Positions 27,363-36,318 of a DNA stretch of 64,000 nt are shown in pieces. Position 1 is the first letter of the stretch. The number at the start of each line of letters is the position of its first letter. The stretch is from Arenibacter sp. P308M17. GTDB lineage: Bacteria; Bacteroidota; Bacteroidia; Flavobacteriales; Flavobacteriaceae. Where the stretch lies: contig NZ_QVON01000003.1 of assembly GCF_003426735.1 (NCBI RefSeq), forward strand, positions 310,001 through 374,000, read 5' to 3'. Position numbers and translations under genes: made by a program. The notes under the pieces were generated by a model, which saw only the letters and a list, made by a program, of their open reading frames with translations, was not told the DNA's origin and searched no databases.

Positions 27363-28847
27363 TTAGGCCCTTGCCATAAGGGATTTAAAAAATACATAAC
27401 CGAAGCCCAAAAACAACATAAAATGAAATGGAAAAAGTCCAAAATCGTTCAAAGGTATGGCACTATACATTCCAAAAAGGAAGTAAAGCATCAGGGCGGC
27501 TTCCAAAATCATATTGGGAGAAAGTTTGGTAGCCAAATATTTATTCCCCTTCCAGCTGTCCTTTATACTGTTCAAATTAAATTTTGGGGTCCTGACAAAC
27601 TCGGACCTTTTACCCATATGCCCTTCCAGCACCGCAATGGTGTTGTGCAATGAAAATCCCAGTGCCACGGAGAAAAAAGTAAAGAAAATGGATATATAGT
27701 CCACAAAATTATCAAAACCACTGCCCTGTATGCTCTTATAGGTAAACCAATAACAGACGAAAAGGATAATGGTACTCAAAATGAAGAATTTGGTGGCTTC
27801 AAAAATCCATCCCAAATGGTCAAAGGTGTTTTTTATGTACATCATGGGAATACTCAGCAAGGCTACCAAAAATACGCAGAGGAACATAGAACTGTTCAAC
27901 AAGTGCATCACCCCATGAAACTTGGTCTTGAAAGAGATGTTCTTGGCGGAAATAACGCTCCAAACCGATTTTTTAAAGTTTTCGGCCCCACCTTTGTTCC
28001 AACGAAATTGCTGGGAACGGGCAGCACTGATTACCACAGGAAGTTCTGCAGGTGTCTCTACATCCTCCAAATATTTAAATTTCCAGTTTTTTAATTGGGC
28101 CCGGTAGCTTAGATCCAAATCCTCGGTAAGGGTATCGCCCTCCCAGTTTCCTGCGTCAAGAATACATTCCTTTCTCCAAATACCAGCGGTACCATTAAAA
28201 TTAATAAAATGCCCCTTGGCATTTCGTCCTACCTGTTCCAAAGTAAAGTGGGCGTCCAAGGCGAAGGCCTGAATCCGGGTCAATGTAGAATATTCCCTGT
28301 TGATATGTCCCCACCTTGTTTGAACTACGCCAATTTCCTTATCCTTAAAATAAATGACCGTTTTCTTCAACCAATCACTGGAAGGCAAAAAATCTGCATC
28401 AAAAATGGCAATAAATTCACCTTTGGCCATATCCAGGCCTTCCTTTAAAGCTCCGGCCTTATAGCCTTGCCTATTGGTCCTTCTTATATGTTGAATGTCC
28501 AATCCTGTTTCCTGAAGCGCTTTTATTCTCTTGGCCGTATCCAGTACGGAATCGTCCGTGGAATCGTCCAAAACCTGGATTTCCAATTTGCTCATTGGGT
28601 ATTCTATTTTCGAAATATTCTCCAGCAAACGCTCCACTACATACTCCTCATTATAAATTGGGAGTTGTATGGTAACAAAAGGAATTTCTTTTGGATCCAA
28701 TAAATTGAATTTTGGAGCTTCCTTGATTCTCCTTTTATACCCCAGATAATTGATCAGCAAATTAAGTTGGGCCAAGCTATAAAAGAATATTAACAGTAAG
28801 GAAATACTGTAAATTGTAATGATAAAATAAGTAATTGTTAGTCCCAT
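27363..28847 (-). CDS. Processive-type family 2 glycosyltransferase (cellulose-synthase-like)
   Basis: The 494-residue membrane protein has one N-terminal membrane helix, a GT-A domain with VLDDSTDDS, IFDADF and TEDLDLSYR, the QQFRWNKG motif near residue 281 (QxxRW, typical of processive beta-glycosyltransferases), and four C-terminal helices. It lacks a PilZ domain. It probably polymerises or transfers a sugar at the inner membrane; the product is unknown. It lies 1 base after the second GT2 gene, so they form an operon. Confidence 0.87.
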   Translation of the reverse strand: MGLTITYFIITIYSISLLLIFFYSLAQLNLLINYLGYKRRIKEAPKFNLLDPKEIPFVTIQLPIYNEEYVVERLLENISKIEYPMSKLEIQVLDDSTDDSVLDTAKRIKALQETGLDIQHIRRTNRQGYKAGALKEGLDMAKGEFIAIFDADFLPSSDWLKKTVIYFKDKEIGVVQTRWGHINREYSTLTRIQAFALDAHFTLEQVGRNAKGHFINFNGTAGIWRKECILDAGNWEGDTLTEDLDLSYRAQLKNWKFKYLEDVETPAELPVVISAARSQQFRWNKGGAENFKKSVWSVISAKNISFKTKFHGVMHLLNSSMFLCVFLVALLSIPMMYIKNTFDHLGWIFEATKFFILSTIILFVCYWFTYKSIQGSGFDNFVDYISIFFTFFSVALGFSLHNTIAVLEGHMGKRSEFVRTPKFNLNSIKDSWKGNKYLATKLSPNMILEAALMLYFLFGMYSAIPLNDFGLFPFHFMLFLGFGYVFFKSLMARA

Positions 28848-28848
28848 A

Positions 28849-29538
28849 TTATTTTAAACTGTATTTAAATATCCAACCTAGGATTTTTACGCCTGCAAAT
28901 ATAGTACCTTTTACCGTACCTGATACTTTTGATATGCCAATTCTTTTTTTGTAACGCACTGGTACTTCGGTATATGTAAATCCTTTTTTTAATACCTTCA
29001 ACTGCATTTCTACGGTCCAACCGTAGGTCTTATCCTCCATTTCCAGTGCCAAAAGCCTGTTGTACTTTATGGCCCTAAATGGCCCCAAATCGGTAAAGAA
29101 AGCGCCAAAGAACCATTTCATTAAAGTGGTGGCCAATGCATTTCCAAAAACCTGTTGTGGGGTCATAGATCCCTCTTCCCTCAATGCCTTTGACCGGGCT
29201 CCAATAACGAAATCCAAATCATTTTCCACTATGGGCGATACCACTTTGGAAAGTTCTTCGGGATAATCCGAATAGTCTCCATCCATAAATACGATAATAT
29301 CGGGTGTTTTGGATTGTTGGGAAATGTAATTAATTCCCTTAAGGCAGGCATAGCCATATCCCATACTCCCTTCGTGGAGCACCGTGGCTCCGGCCTCCCT
29401 TGCCTTAAGGGCAGTATCGTCCGTAGAATTATTGTTTACCACAATTATTTCAGAAACAATTTTTGGGATTTCCCGTATAACACTGGCAATGGAATCGGCT
29501 TCGTTATAGGCAGGGATAATTACTTTTATACAGGTCAT
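28849..29538 (-). CDS. Family 2 glycosyltransferase (polyprenyl-phosphate sugar transferase-like)
   Basis: The 229-residue GT-A protein has VIIPAYNEADSIASVI, NNNSTDDTA and FMDGDYSDYPEE (DxD), then the GPFRAIKYNRLLAL region seen in DPM1/GtrB-like enzymes. One C-terminal hydrophobic segment could anchor it. It likely loads a sugar from a nucleotide donor onto a lipid phosphate, which may feed the membrane glycosyltransferases beside it. Confidence 0.83.
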   Translation of the reverse strand: MTCIKVIIPAYNEADSIASVIREIPKIVSEIIVVNNNSTDDTALKAREAGATVLHEGSMGYGYACLKGINYISQQSKTPDIIVFMDGDYSDYPEELSKVVSPIVENDLDFVIGARSKALREEGSMTPQQVFGNALATTLMKWFFGAFFTDLGPFRAIKYNRLLALEMEDKTYGWTVEMQLKVLKKGFTYTEVPVRYKKRIGISKVSGTVKGTIFAGVKILGWIFKYSLK

Positions 29539-29698
29539 TGGCGTAGATAAAAGATAGTCCTTTATTATACAATATAGTGTAACTTGGGCATCCGTATTTT
29601 TAATATCCCTTGGAACGGCGCAAAGGTATCAATACTTTCATCAATCTATGGTGTCTCCCTTTTATATTGCAACAATAATTTAGGCAACCCCCAAAGGC

Positions 29699-31279
29699 TT
29701 ATTTTTTATTGACCAATTCCATTAGGTCCACATCGTTCCCCAGTAGCACTTCGGTGGGATTTATCCTTCCCCTTAGCGGTCCGTTTTCCAATTTTAACAC
29801 CCCTCTTGGACAAACCGCGGAACAAATGCCACAACCTACACAACTGGACCTGATAATATTTTCACCCTTTTGGGCGTAGGCCCTGACGTCTATCCCCTGC
29901 TCACAATAAGTAGAACAATTGCCACAGGAAATACATTGGCCGCCATTGGTGGTAATCCTAAAGCGCGATTTGAACCGCTGAACGAAACCTAAATAAGCGG
30001 CTAAGGGACACCCAAACCTGCACCATACCCTATTTCCAAAAATGGGATAAAATCCGGTCCCGATCACCCCTGCAAAAAATGCCCCGATCAACAAGCTATA
30101 GGAACTTTGAACACTCTGGGTTTTTAAACCCAATACAGTGCCAGACTCCGAAAAGAAACTGTAGAGTGTCATCAAAGTCATTCCCACAGCAAAGACCAAC
30201 ACCCCGTGCACCAACCACCTTTCCACTTTCCATGAAAATAGGGACTTGCTGGAATGCTGCCTGTAGGGGTCCCCCAGGGTCTCGGCCAGGCCACCACAGC
30301 CACAAACCCAGGAACAATACCATCGTTTTCCAAAAAAATAGACCATTACGGGTACAATTACCAAAGTAAGTACAATACCCCAAACTAAGATGAAAAGTCC
30401 TATTCCCCCACTGTTCATCAAGGATTTTAAATTCCATTGAAAAAAGAAATCATAATCCAACGGAAAGGCATTTTTAAAGTCGTAATACGGCATTTGGAGC
30501 CTTACCATTATTTCCGGAATAAGAAAGGCAAAGACGATTTGAAAGAATAGGACCGAAGTGGTACGTATTGTTTGATACCTGCTATGTCTATATTTAATAT
30601 ACATTCGCACGGCCATAACGGTCATCACCGTACAATACATAAATCCGTATACAAACCAATGACCTGCGGGATTTCCACTTAGAAATTCGCTGATAGGATC
30701 CACTAAGTAAGTCCAGTTTAAGGCATATTCCGGGCGAAAATAAAGTACCAAATAAAAGGAAACCAAAAAAACGAAGACCAGCCAGGCAATCCATCCCCTA
30801 TTAGTGGCATTTTCTAGATAAATACCATTGTTCTTAATCCCTTTATTGCCCAATAAAACTATATTGGGAACAATAAAAAGCAAGGACCCCAAAATGCCCA
30901 TACCAAAGGTCAAAAACCACATAAGTCCCTTATTTTCAACGATAAAACCACTTCCAGATGCTTTGCCCACCGCGGCAGCCATATCATGCGACCCTATATA
31001 GATCACTTTTTTGTATTCCTTCTCCTTTCTGTGACGGGCATTGGCAGCTTCCATTATCCGGATTATTTGGGGCGATAGTGCAAGCATTCCCTGAAACTTT
31101 TTCCCAACCACATTTTCTTGCACCCCTTCAATAAAAAGTTCACTGGAAATTCCCTTTTCCTGGATTATTAGATCCATTGTGGCCCGGGTAACCTTAAACT
31201 CTCCTATAAAAGGCAGGATGGTAAATATGGCAAGGCCAATTAAAAAAATGAGGAGCCCTATTTTTTTTATTATCTGCAT
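29699..31279 (-). CDS. Polytopic ferredoxin-type membrane protein (NosR/NapH-like)
   Basis: The 526-residue protein has about eight membrane helices. On the cytoplasmic side it carries two Fer4_5-type cysteine clusters, WYCSWVCGCGG (about 320-330) and WCRFGCPLAAY (about 418-428), then a C-terminal two-cluster ferredoxin: CISCGNCSTYCEQG and CVGCGICSAVCPRG (about 445-505). This is the build of NosR/NapH/RdxA-type electron-transfer proteins. No nos, nap or cco genes are nearby. The adjacent FAD oxidoreductase, 9 bases upstream on the same strand, is the natural electron partner. The reaction served is unknown. Confidence 0.86.
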   Translation of the reverse strand: MQIIKKIGLLIFLIGLAIFTILPFIGEFKVTRATMDLIIQEKGISSELFIEGVQENVVGKKFQGMLALSPQIIRIMEAANARHRKEKEYKKVIYIGSHDMAAAVGKASGSGFIVENKGLMWFLTFGMGILGSLLFIVPNIVLLGNKGIKNNGIYLENATNRGWIAWLVFVFLVSFYLVLYFRPEYALNWTYLVDPISEFLSGNPAGHWFVYGFMYCTVMTVMAVRMYIKYRHSRYQTIRTTSVLFFQIVFAFLIPEIMVRLQMPYYDFKNAFPLDYDFFFQWNLKSLMNSGGIGLFILVWGIVLTLVIVPVMVYFFGKRWYCSWVCGCGGLAETLGDPYRQHSSKSLFSWKVERWLVHGVLVFAVGMTLMTLYSFFSESGTVLGLKTQSVQSSYSLLIGAFFAGVIGTGFYPIFGNRVWCRFGCPLAAYLGFVQRFKSRFRITTNGGQCISCGNCSTYCEQGIDVRAYAQKGENIIRSSCVGCGICSAVCPRGVLKLENGPLRGRINPTEVLLGNDVDLMELVNKK

Positions 31280-31288
31280 CTTAAAATC

Positions 31289-32635
31289 TTAATTGTGGCT
31301 AAAAATCCGTTTCCAACTTTTCTTCCTGGAGGTAATACTGGCGCCATAAAGTGCATTGTAATGGGAAACGATATCCTCCTCAAATTGCACATAGAATTCA
31401 GGGTCAAAATTGGCATCCTTCAAATATTCCATTACGTAGGCGATACTCCTTTTCTCCCTAAGCCATCGGTCCAAAATTTCGTGACGCATCCGAATACCAA
31501 AGGTATTGATCCCCAAAAACTGTTTTGTGTCTTTGTGAAAGGCGATGGTAACACATATTTTTTCCTTGGGGTGCCGCCAATGAAAATGGTGTTCCTGTTC
31601 TTTTTTGGATTTTTCACTAAATACCCAGCCATACGTTTGATACTCTATGTCCAAAAATTTGGCGGAATTAAACCAGTGTCCAGGATTATAGGCCGTTTTG
31701 TTTCCGCAAATGGTCTGGGCCAAGGCTTCCCCCATCATTCTTCCGGTATACCAAACGGCCTCCACGGGCCTGCGGTTGCCAATGGCCCCATATTGTTCTG
31801 CACAGTCCCCAATGGCATAGACATCGGGAATATTGGTTTCCAAAAAGTTATTGACCTTTACCCCCTTCCCTGTCTCTATTCCCGAACCATTTAGAAAACC
31901 AATGTTAGGAACCACCCCGGCGGTCAAACCTACCAGGGTACATTGGATAGTCTCCCCCTTATCTGTAACCACAGCCTTTGCCCAACCCTTTTCATCCGAA
32001 ATAATTTCCTTCAGATTGGTATCCAATTTCAGGTCTATATGATGTTCCAAAATGTGTTCATTGATCATTTGGGATTCCCCTTCGGGCAAGACCCCGTTCC
32101 AAAAACTGCTTTCCCGCACCAAAAAAGTAACGGGGATATTCCTACTCCCAAGCATTTCCGCCAATTCGATCCCAATTAATCCGCCGCCAACAATTACCGC
32201 TCTTTTACATACTTCATTATTTGGCGCATTGGCCTCCAGCATTTCCAGATCCTGTTTGGAGTACAATCCCTGCACCCCCTTCAAATCCTGTCCCGGCCAC
32301 CCAAACTTATTGGGTCTGGAGCCTGTGGCGATGATCAGTTTATCGTACTTGATCTCCTTGGAGCTATTTAATATCAGCTTTTTATGGGCCGTATCTACTT
32401 TGGATACATAGGCGTTGACCAAATTCAAACGATTTTTTTTCCAGAACCAATTTTCGTACGGCTGTGTATGCTCAAACTTCATATGGCCCATATACACATA
32501 CATCAGTGCTGTTCTGGAGAAAAAATATTGGCTCTCAGCGGAAATAATAGTGATCTTTTTATCGGATAATTTTCGAATATGGCGTGCTGCCGTAATTCCT
32601 GAGATTCCATTACCAATAATAACAATATGTTCCAT
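31289..32635 (-). CDS. NAD(P)/FAD-dependent pyridine nucleotide-disulfide-type oxidoreductase
   Basis: The 448-residue flavoprotein has an N-terminal FAD motif IVIIGNGISGITAAR, a central NAD(P) motif AVIVGGGLIGIELAEML (about 165-185), and the second FAD-binding segment VYAIGDCAEQ. The active-site CxxC of disulfide reductases is absent, so it is more like nitrite reductase NirB/ferredoxin reductase flavodomains. It precedes the NosR-like gene by 9 bases and begins 5 bases after the histidine kinase stop, so the kinase, flavoprotein and ferredoxin could share one transcript. Confidence 0.87.
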   Translation of the reverse strand: MEHIVIIGNGISGITAARHIRKLSDKKITIISAESQYFFSRTALMYVYMGHMKFEHTQPYENWFWKKNRLNLVNAYVSKVDTAHKKLILNSSKEIKYDKLIIATGSRPNKFGWPGQDLKGVQGLYSKQDLEMLEANAPNNEVCKRAVIVGGGLIGIELAEMLGSRNIPVTFLVRESSFWNGVLPEGESQMINEHILEHHIDLKLDTNLKEIISDEKGWAKAVVTDKGETIQCTLVGLTAGVVPNIGFLNGSGIETGKGVKVNNFLETNIPDVYAIGDCAEQYGAIGNRRPVEAVWYTGRMMGEALAQTICGNKTAYNPGHWFNSAKFLDIEYQTYGWVFSEKSKKEQEHHFHWRHPKEKICVTIAFHKDTKQFLGINTFGIRMRHEILDRWLREKRSIAYVMEYLKDANFDPEFYVQFEEDIVSHYNALYGASITSRKKSWKRIFSHN

Positions 32636-32640
32636 AGGAT

Positions 32641-33699
32641 CTAGGTTGATAGGTGCTGGGTCGCTTTCTCTAAGGTAAAGGAAAATTCGGACCCGATATC
32701 AAGGACGCTTTCCACGTAGATCTTCTCGTTGTGGGCCTCTATAATATGTTTTACAATTGCCAATCCCAGGCCGGAACCCCCTTCGGCCCTACTCCCACTT
32801 TTATCGACCCTATAAAACCTTTCAAAAATTCGGGCAAGGTGTTGTTTGGAAATCCCCTCACCGTTGTCTGTCACCCGGATAATGACCTTGTTTTTAATTA
32901 AATTCTCCACACTTAGCTCAGTGGTGCCGTTCTGCTGTCCATACTTAATGGAATTCACCACCAAATTGGTAAGGACCTGTTGTATTTTTTCCTTATCGCC
33001 CTTAACATAGATGGGTTTCGTATAATCCATATCGAAGGTTAAGGTTATATTCTTTTTAGCGGCCTTCATTTCCAAAAGCTCAAAAACGTTCCTCACCAGT
33101 TCCACAATGTCGAAATCCCCGACCTCCAAATTAAGGTCCCCAACTTCCAATTTGGTTATCAGATCCAAATCCTTAACAATGTAAATAAGTCGCTCCACCC
33201 CCTTATTGGCCCGTTGAAGATACTTTTTTCTTAGACTTTTATCCTCCATGGCACCATCCAAGAGTGTTAAAATATAACCTTGGACCGTAAATAGGGGTGT
33301 TTTTAATTCATGCGAAACGTTGCCCAAAAAATCCTTTCTATATTCTTCCCGGATTTTTAGGGTATCTATTTCAATCTTTTTGTCCTTGGCAAACTTTTCA
33401 ATTTCATCTGTCAGGGACCGCATGTCCGTTGTAATGGTCTTGGGGGCCAAAGAGGTCGACTCCAAAAGGGAAACATCGTTATAAATGCGCTCTATATTAC
33501 GGTAGATGAATTTTTCTATCCTCAATTGCACTACGAGAAAAGAAATAAGGGAGGAAGTTACCAAAAGGACCGCTAGGAGCTGCCAATCCATGGAACCGCT
33601 GTTCCACAAAAATAGTCCCAAAACTGTAGTTAAAAGAAATGAAATTAGAATTGTGGTACGTAGGGCAAACCTATACGATTTTTTAATCCTCCTTACCAT
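32641..33699 (-). CDS. phoR: PhoR-like sensor histidine kinase
   Basis: The 352-residue kinase has two N-terminal membrane helices (about 18-34 and 41-58) with almost no periplasmic loop, then HisKA with His130 in DFLGNVSHELKTPLF and a HATPase domain with the N-box NLVVNSIKYG, DNGEGIS and GGSGLGLAIVKHI. The near-absent sensor loop is typical of PhoR, which senses through membrane partners. Its start codon shares one base with the stop codon of the response-regulator gene. The phosphate role is inferred from family resemblance and from the neighbouring receptor genes. Confidence 0.85.
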   Translation of the reverse strand: MVRRIKKSYRFALRTTILISFLLTTVLGLFLWNSGSMDWQLLAVLLVTSSLISFLVVQLRIEKFIYRNIERIYNDVSLLESTSLAPKTITTDMRSLTDEIEKFAKDKKIEIDTLKIREEYRKDFLGNVSHELKTPLFTVQGYILTLLDGAMEDKSLRKKYLQRANKGVERLIYIVKDLDLITKLEVGDLNLEVGDFDIVELVRNVFELLEMKAAKKNITLTFDMDYTKPIYVKGDKEKIQQVLTNLVVNSIKYGQQNGTTELSVENLIKNKVIIRVTDNGEGISKQHLARIFERFYRVDKSGSRAEGGSGLGLAIVKHIIEAHNEKIYVESVLDIGSEFSFTLEKATQHLST

Positions 33700-34385
33700 T
33701 ATAGCACAAACTTATACCCTACTCCTTTTACCGTTTTAAAATGATCATCCCCAATTTTTTCCCTAAGTTTTCTGATATGGACATCAATGGTCCTACCCCC
33801 TACTACCACTTCATTGCCCCAAACCTTGTCCAGGATAACCTCCCTTTTAAAGACTTTGTTCGGCTTGGAAGTAAGCAGTGCCAAGAGTTCGAACTCTTTT
33901 CTGGGAAGGATAATTTCCTCTCCCTGATTAACAATTTTATATTCCTCCCTGTTTATGGTAATCTCCCCTACCTTAAAGATATCCTCTACCTCTTGCTCCT
34001 CGTTCTTAAGCCTTCTAAGCAGGGCCTTTACTTTGCTAACCAAAACCTTGGGCTTAATAGGCTTTGTTATATAATCGTCCGCGCCTGCATCAAATCCGGC
34101 CATTTGGGAATAATCCTCGCCCCTGGCAGTAAGAAAGGTAATTATGGTATCCTCCAACCCTTCGGTACGCCTAATAATCTCGCAGGCTTCAATACCGTCC
34201 ATTTCCGGCATCATTACATCCAAAATAATTAAGTGGGGCTTCCTCTTTTTTGCCTTCGCAACCCCTTCCAAACCATTTTTCGCAGTAAAAACCTCGTATC
34301 CCTCGGCAGATAAATTATACCCTACAATTTCTAAAATATCCGGTTCATCATCTACCAGGAGTATCTTAATATCCTTCTTTTTCAT
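33699..34385 (-). CDS. phoB: PhoB-like OmpR-family response regulator
   Basis: The 228-residue regulator has a receiver domain starting IKILLVDDEPD with phosphoacceptor Asp56 (LIILDVMMPEMDG) and Lys in DYITKPIKP, followed by a winged helix-turn-helix (about 130-228, ending VWGNEVVVGGRTIDVHIRKL and VKGVGYKF). It is coupled to the kinase gene by a one-base overlap. It is transcribed away from the lipoprotein/TonB-receptor genes, and the shared spacer holds 11-bp-spaced repeats of the kind bound by PhoB-type regulators. Confidence 0.88.
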   Translation of the reverse strand: MKKKDIKILLVDDEPDILEIVGYNLSAEGYEVFTAKNGLEGVAKAKKRKPHLIILDVMMPEMDGIEACEIIRRTEGLEDTIITFLTARGEDYSQMAGFDAGADDYITKPIKPKVLVSKVKALLRRLKNEEQEVEDIFKVGEITINREEYKIVNQGEEIILPRKEFELLALLTSKPNKVFKREVILDKVWGNEVVVGGRTIDVHIRKLREKIGDDHFKTVKGVGYKFVL

Positions 34386-34480
34386 TCCTTATTTTTTCTA
34401 TACATGGTCATCCAAAACCTATAATTATGACGCTTTAACACAGGGTGGTCCAATCCAAATAATTATTTGGTAATCTGCGC

Positions 34481-34488
34481 CAAAAGTA
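34481..34488 (-). promoter_or_regulatory. -7 promoter box of the response-regulator gene
   Basis: The minus strand reads TACTTTTG, a TAnnTTTG match, about 95 bases before the phoB-like start codon. Confidence 0.5.
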
Positions 34489-34534
34489 AAGATAATACTA
34501 TTACACGAGACCGCTTAACGCGGATTTAATATAG

Positions 34535-34562
34535 TAACATTTAGATAACATTAAGCCAACAA
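34535..34562 (+). promoter_or_regulatory. Candidate PhoB-type binding site (11-bp direct repeats)
   Basis: TAACAT at 34535-34540 repeats exactly at 34546-34551, and CAACAA follows at 34557, a period of 11 bases as in PhoB half-sites. The site lies about 50-70 bases upstream of a near-consensus -7 box (TTTATTTG, 34604-34611) and 100-130 bases before the lipoprotein start, in the spacer divergent from phoB. Function is inference. Confidence 0.5.
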
Positions 34563-34664
34563 ACTATTAATCTGAGGGTAACAGGACTTTTACAGTTGGG
34601 GGGTTTATTTGCAATGTTAAATAAAACAGTGAACTCAAAAATGAAACCAAAAAATTCAGTTGAA

Positions 34665-36083
34665 ATGAAAAAACTATTATTATCCGCATTGGCCATAGGT
34701 GCTTTGGCTTTTGCTTCTTGCAGTGATGACGACGAACCGCCAATTGCAGAGGTAGTTGCCACCTGTAATGACGGCATTAAGAACCAAGGCGAAACAGAAA
34801 TTGATTGTGGTGGACCAAACTGCCAACCATGTACCGAAGCAACGGCTACCTGTGAGGATGGCATCCAGAACGGAGACGAAACCGGAGTGGACATAGGAGG
34901 TTCCTGTGCGGAAATCATTACCGTATCAGGGGAATTAACTGCCGATACCAGATGGACAGCAGACAATATATATGTCTTGGCAGGAAAGGTAGTTGTTGGG
35001 GTAGGAAAAACCTTGACCATAGATCCAGGTACGATTATCAAAGGTAAGGCAGGTTCTGGCTCCTTGGCTTCTGCCCTAATTGTGCAAAGAGGATCCAAGA
35101 TTATGGCGGTAGGTACTCCCGAAAAGCCAATTATCTTTACTGCAGAGGAAGATAACATTGGTGTTGGGCAAACTGCCGGAACCAATTTGGATGAAACCGC
35201 TAGAGGAAAATGGGGCGGATTAATTGTATTGGGAAGAGCTACCGGTTCTTTTAAAAATGATGTTACCGAGGTACAGATAGAAGGTATTCCTGCCGATGAT
35301 ATTTTTGGACTTTACGGCCCAGGTGATGCCTTGAACGACGATGACAATTCCGGCGAATTGGAATACATCTCCATACGTCATGGCGGTGCCTTGATAGGGG
35401 AAGGAAACGAAATCAACGGTTTAACTCTGGGATCTGTAGGTCGTGGTACAAAAATCAACCATATAGAAGTTGTAGGAAACGTTGATGATGGTGTTGAGTT
35501 CTTTGGTGGAACCGTTGATGCATCCAACCTATTGGTTTGGGCCCAAGGAGATGACGCCTTGGATATAGATCAGGCATATTCCGGAACTATAGACAATGCT
35601 TTGGTAGTTTCTGGTGAGGCATCCGACCACGCCTTCGAAATAGATGGTCCCGAAGGTTCCATTACAGGTTCTTTCACCCTTCAGAACACTACTATTGTTG
35701 GAAGCGCAACAGCGGCAGACGGTGAATATGCAGATTACAGAAGTAATGCTATGGGTACTACCAAGAATATCTATGCCATTGGATTCCAAGCCGGTAAAGA
35801 TGTGGAATTGGATGCCAACGATGTGGCCCAGAATTTCTTGGATGGCGAGTTGACCTTCGAAGCTTGGCAAGTGGTAGGTTTCAACAACAGTATTTTCTCC
35901 GAGAAAGTATTGAAGGATGAGGCCGATAACGATTTGGAAACGACCATCATTTTGGCTCCAACATTTACGGAAAGAGCTGCTGATTGGACTACCCAAGTTA
36001 CTGCTGGTGACCAAACCGTTGGTGCAGACATTAGCGTTTTTTCTTGGACCTATGCCTTTGCCAAAACAGGTTTAAGTTTTTAA
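34665..36083 (+). CDS. Lipoprotein with Cys-rich repeats and beta-helix-like domain
   Basis: From ATG 34665 the 472-residue product begins MKKLLLSALAIGALAFASCS, a lipoprotein signal with the lipobox cysteine in FASC; upstream in-frame starts at 34641 and 34596 only add a tail before this signal. Next come an acidic linker (SDDDE) and two related Cys-rich units, CNDGIKNQGETEIDCGG with CQPC, and CEDGIQNGDETGVDIGG with a single Cys, then a repetitive, Gly/Asp-rich beta-helix-like region (about 60-470). It has no recognised enzyme motif. It lies upstream of the TonB-dependent receptor gene on the same strand and probably works with it at the outer membrane. Confidence 0.82.
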   Translation: MKKLLLSALAIGALAFASCSDDDEPPIAEVVATCNDGIKNQGETEIDCGGPNCQPCTEATATCEDGIQNGDETGVDIGGSCAEIITVSGELTADTRWTADNIYVLAGKVVVGVGKTLTIDPGTIIKGKAGSGSLASALIVQRGSKIMAVGTPEKPIIFTAEEDNIGVGQTAGTNLDETARGKWGGLIVLGRATGSFKNDVTEVQIEGIPADDIFGLYGPGDALNDDDNSGELEYISIRHGGALIGEGNEINGLTLGSVGRGTKINHIEVVGNVDDGVEFFGGTVDASNLLVWAQGDDALDIDQAYSGTIDNALVVSGEASDHAFEIDGPEGSITGSFTLQNTTIVGSATAADGEYADYRSNAMGTTKNIYAIGFQAGKDVELDANDVAQNFLDGELTFEAWQVVGFNNSIFSEKVLKDEADNDLETTIILAPTFTERAADWTTQVTAGDQTVGADISVFSWTYAFAKTGLSF

Positions 36084-36118
36084 TAACAGGATTCATACAC
36101 CCCATTAAAATAAAGACC

Positions 36119-36147
36119 ATGCTCGCCCCATATCCAGTGGCGGGCAT
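36119..36147 (+). terminator. Hairpin after the lipoprotein gene
   Basis: ATGCTCGCC and GGCGGGCAT pair (one G-U) around an 11-base loop, followed by TTGGTTTATT. It could give partial termination before the receptor gene. Confidence 0.5.
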
Positions 36148-36269
36148 TTGGTTTATTACGGTTTAACTATTGTTTACTTATGAAATGAGCATATACAAAA
36201 TTAATTTTTTGCATATTAACCGAAATAATTAAATTTTTTTATGCGAAAGCGCAGCGGTTGATCTATGCA

Positions 36270-36312
36270 GAAAATTTTTATTACCCTCATTTTCAGATTA
36301 ATAAAAATTTTC
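36270..36312 (+). promoter_or_regulatory. Perfect 14-bp inverted repeat just before the receptor start codon
   Basis: GAAAATTTTTATTA (36270-36283) and TAATAAAAATTTTC (36299-36312) are exact complements around a 15-base spacer, ending 6 bases before the ATG at 36319. It could be an operator or an RNA hairpin that hides the ribosome landing site. Confidence 0.5.
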
Positions 36313-36318
36313 AAATAG

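Noticed and set aside
27276-27653. 125-codon plus-strand frame antisense to the processive GT2 gene
   Set aside because: It overlaps a clear glycosyltransferase gene and resembles no protein family.
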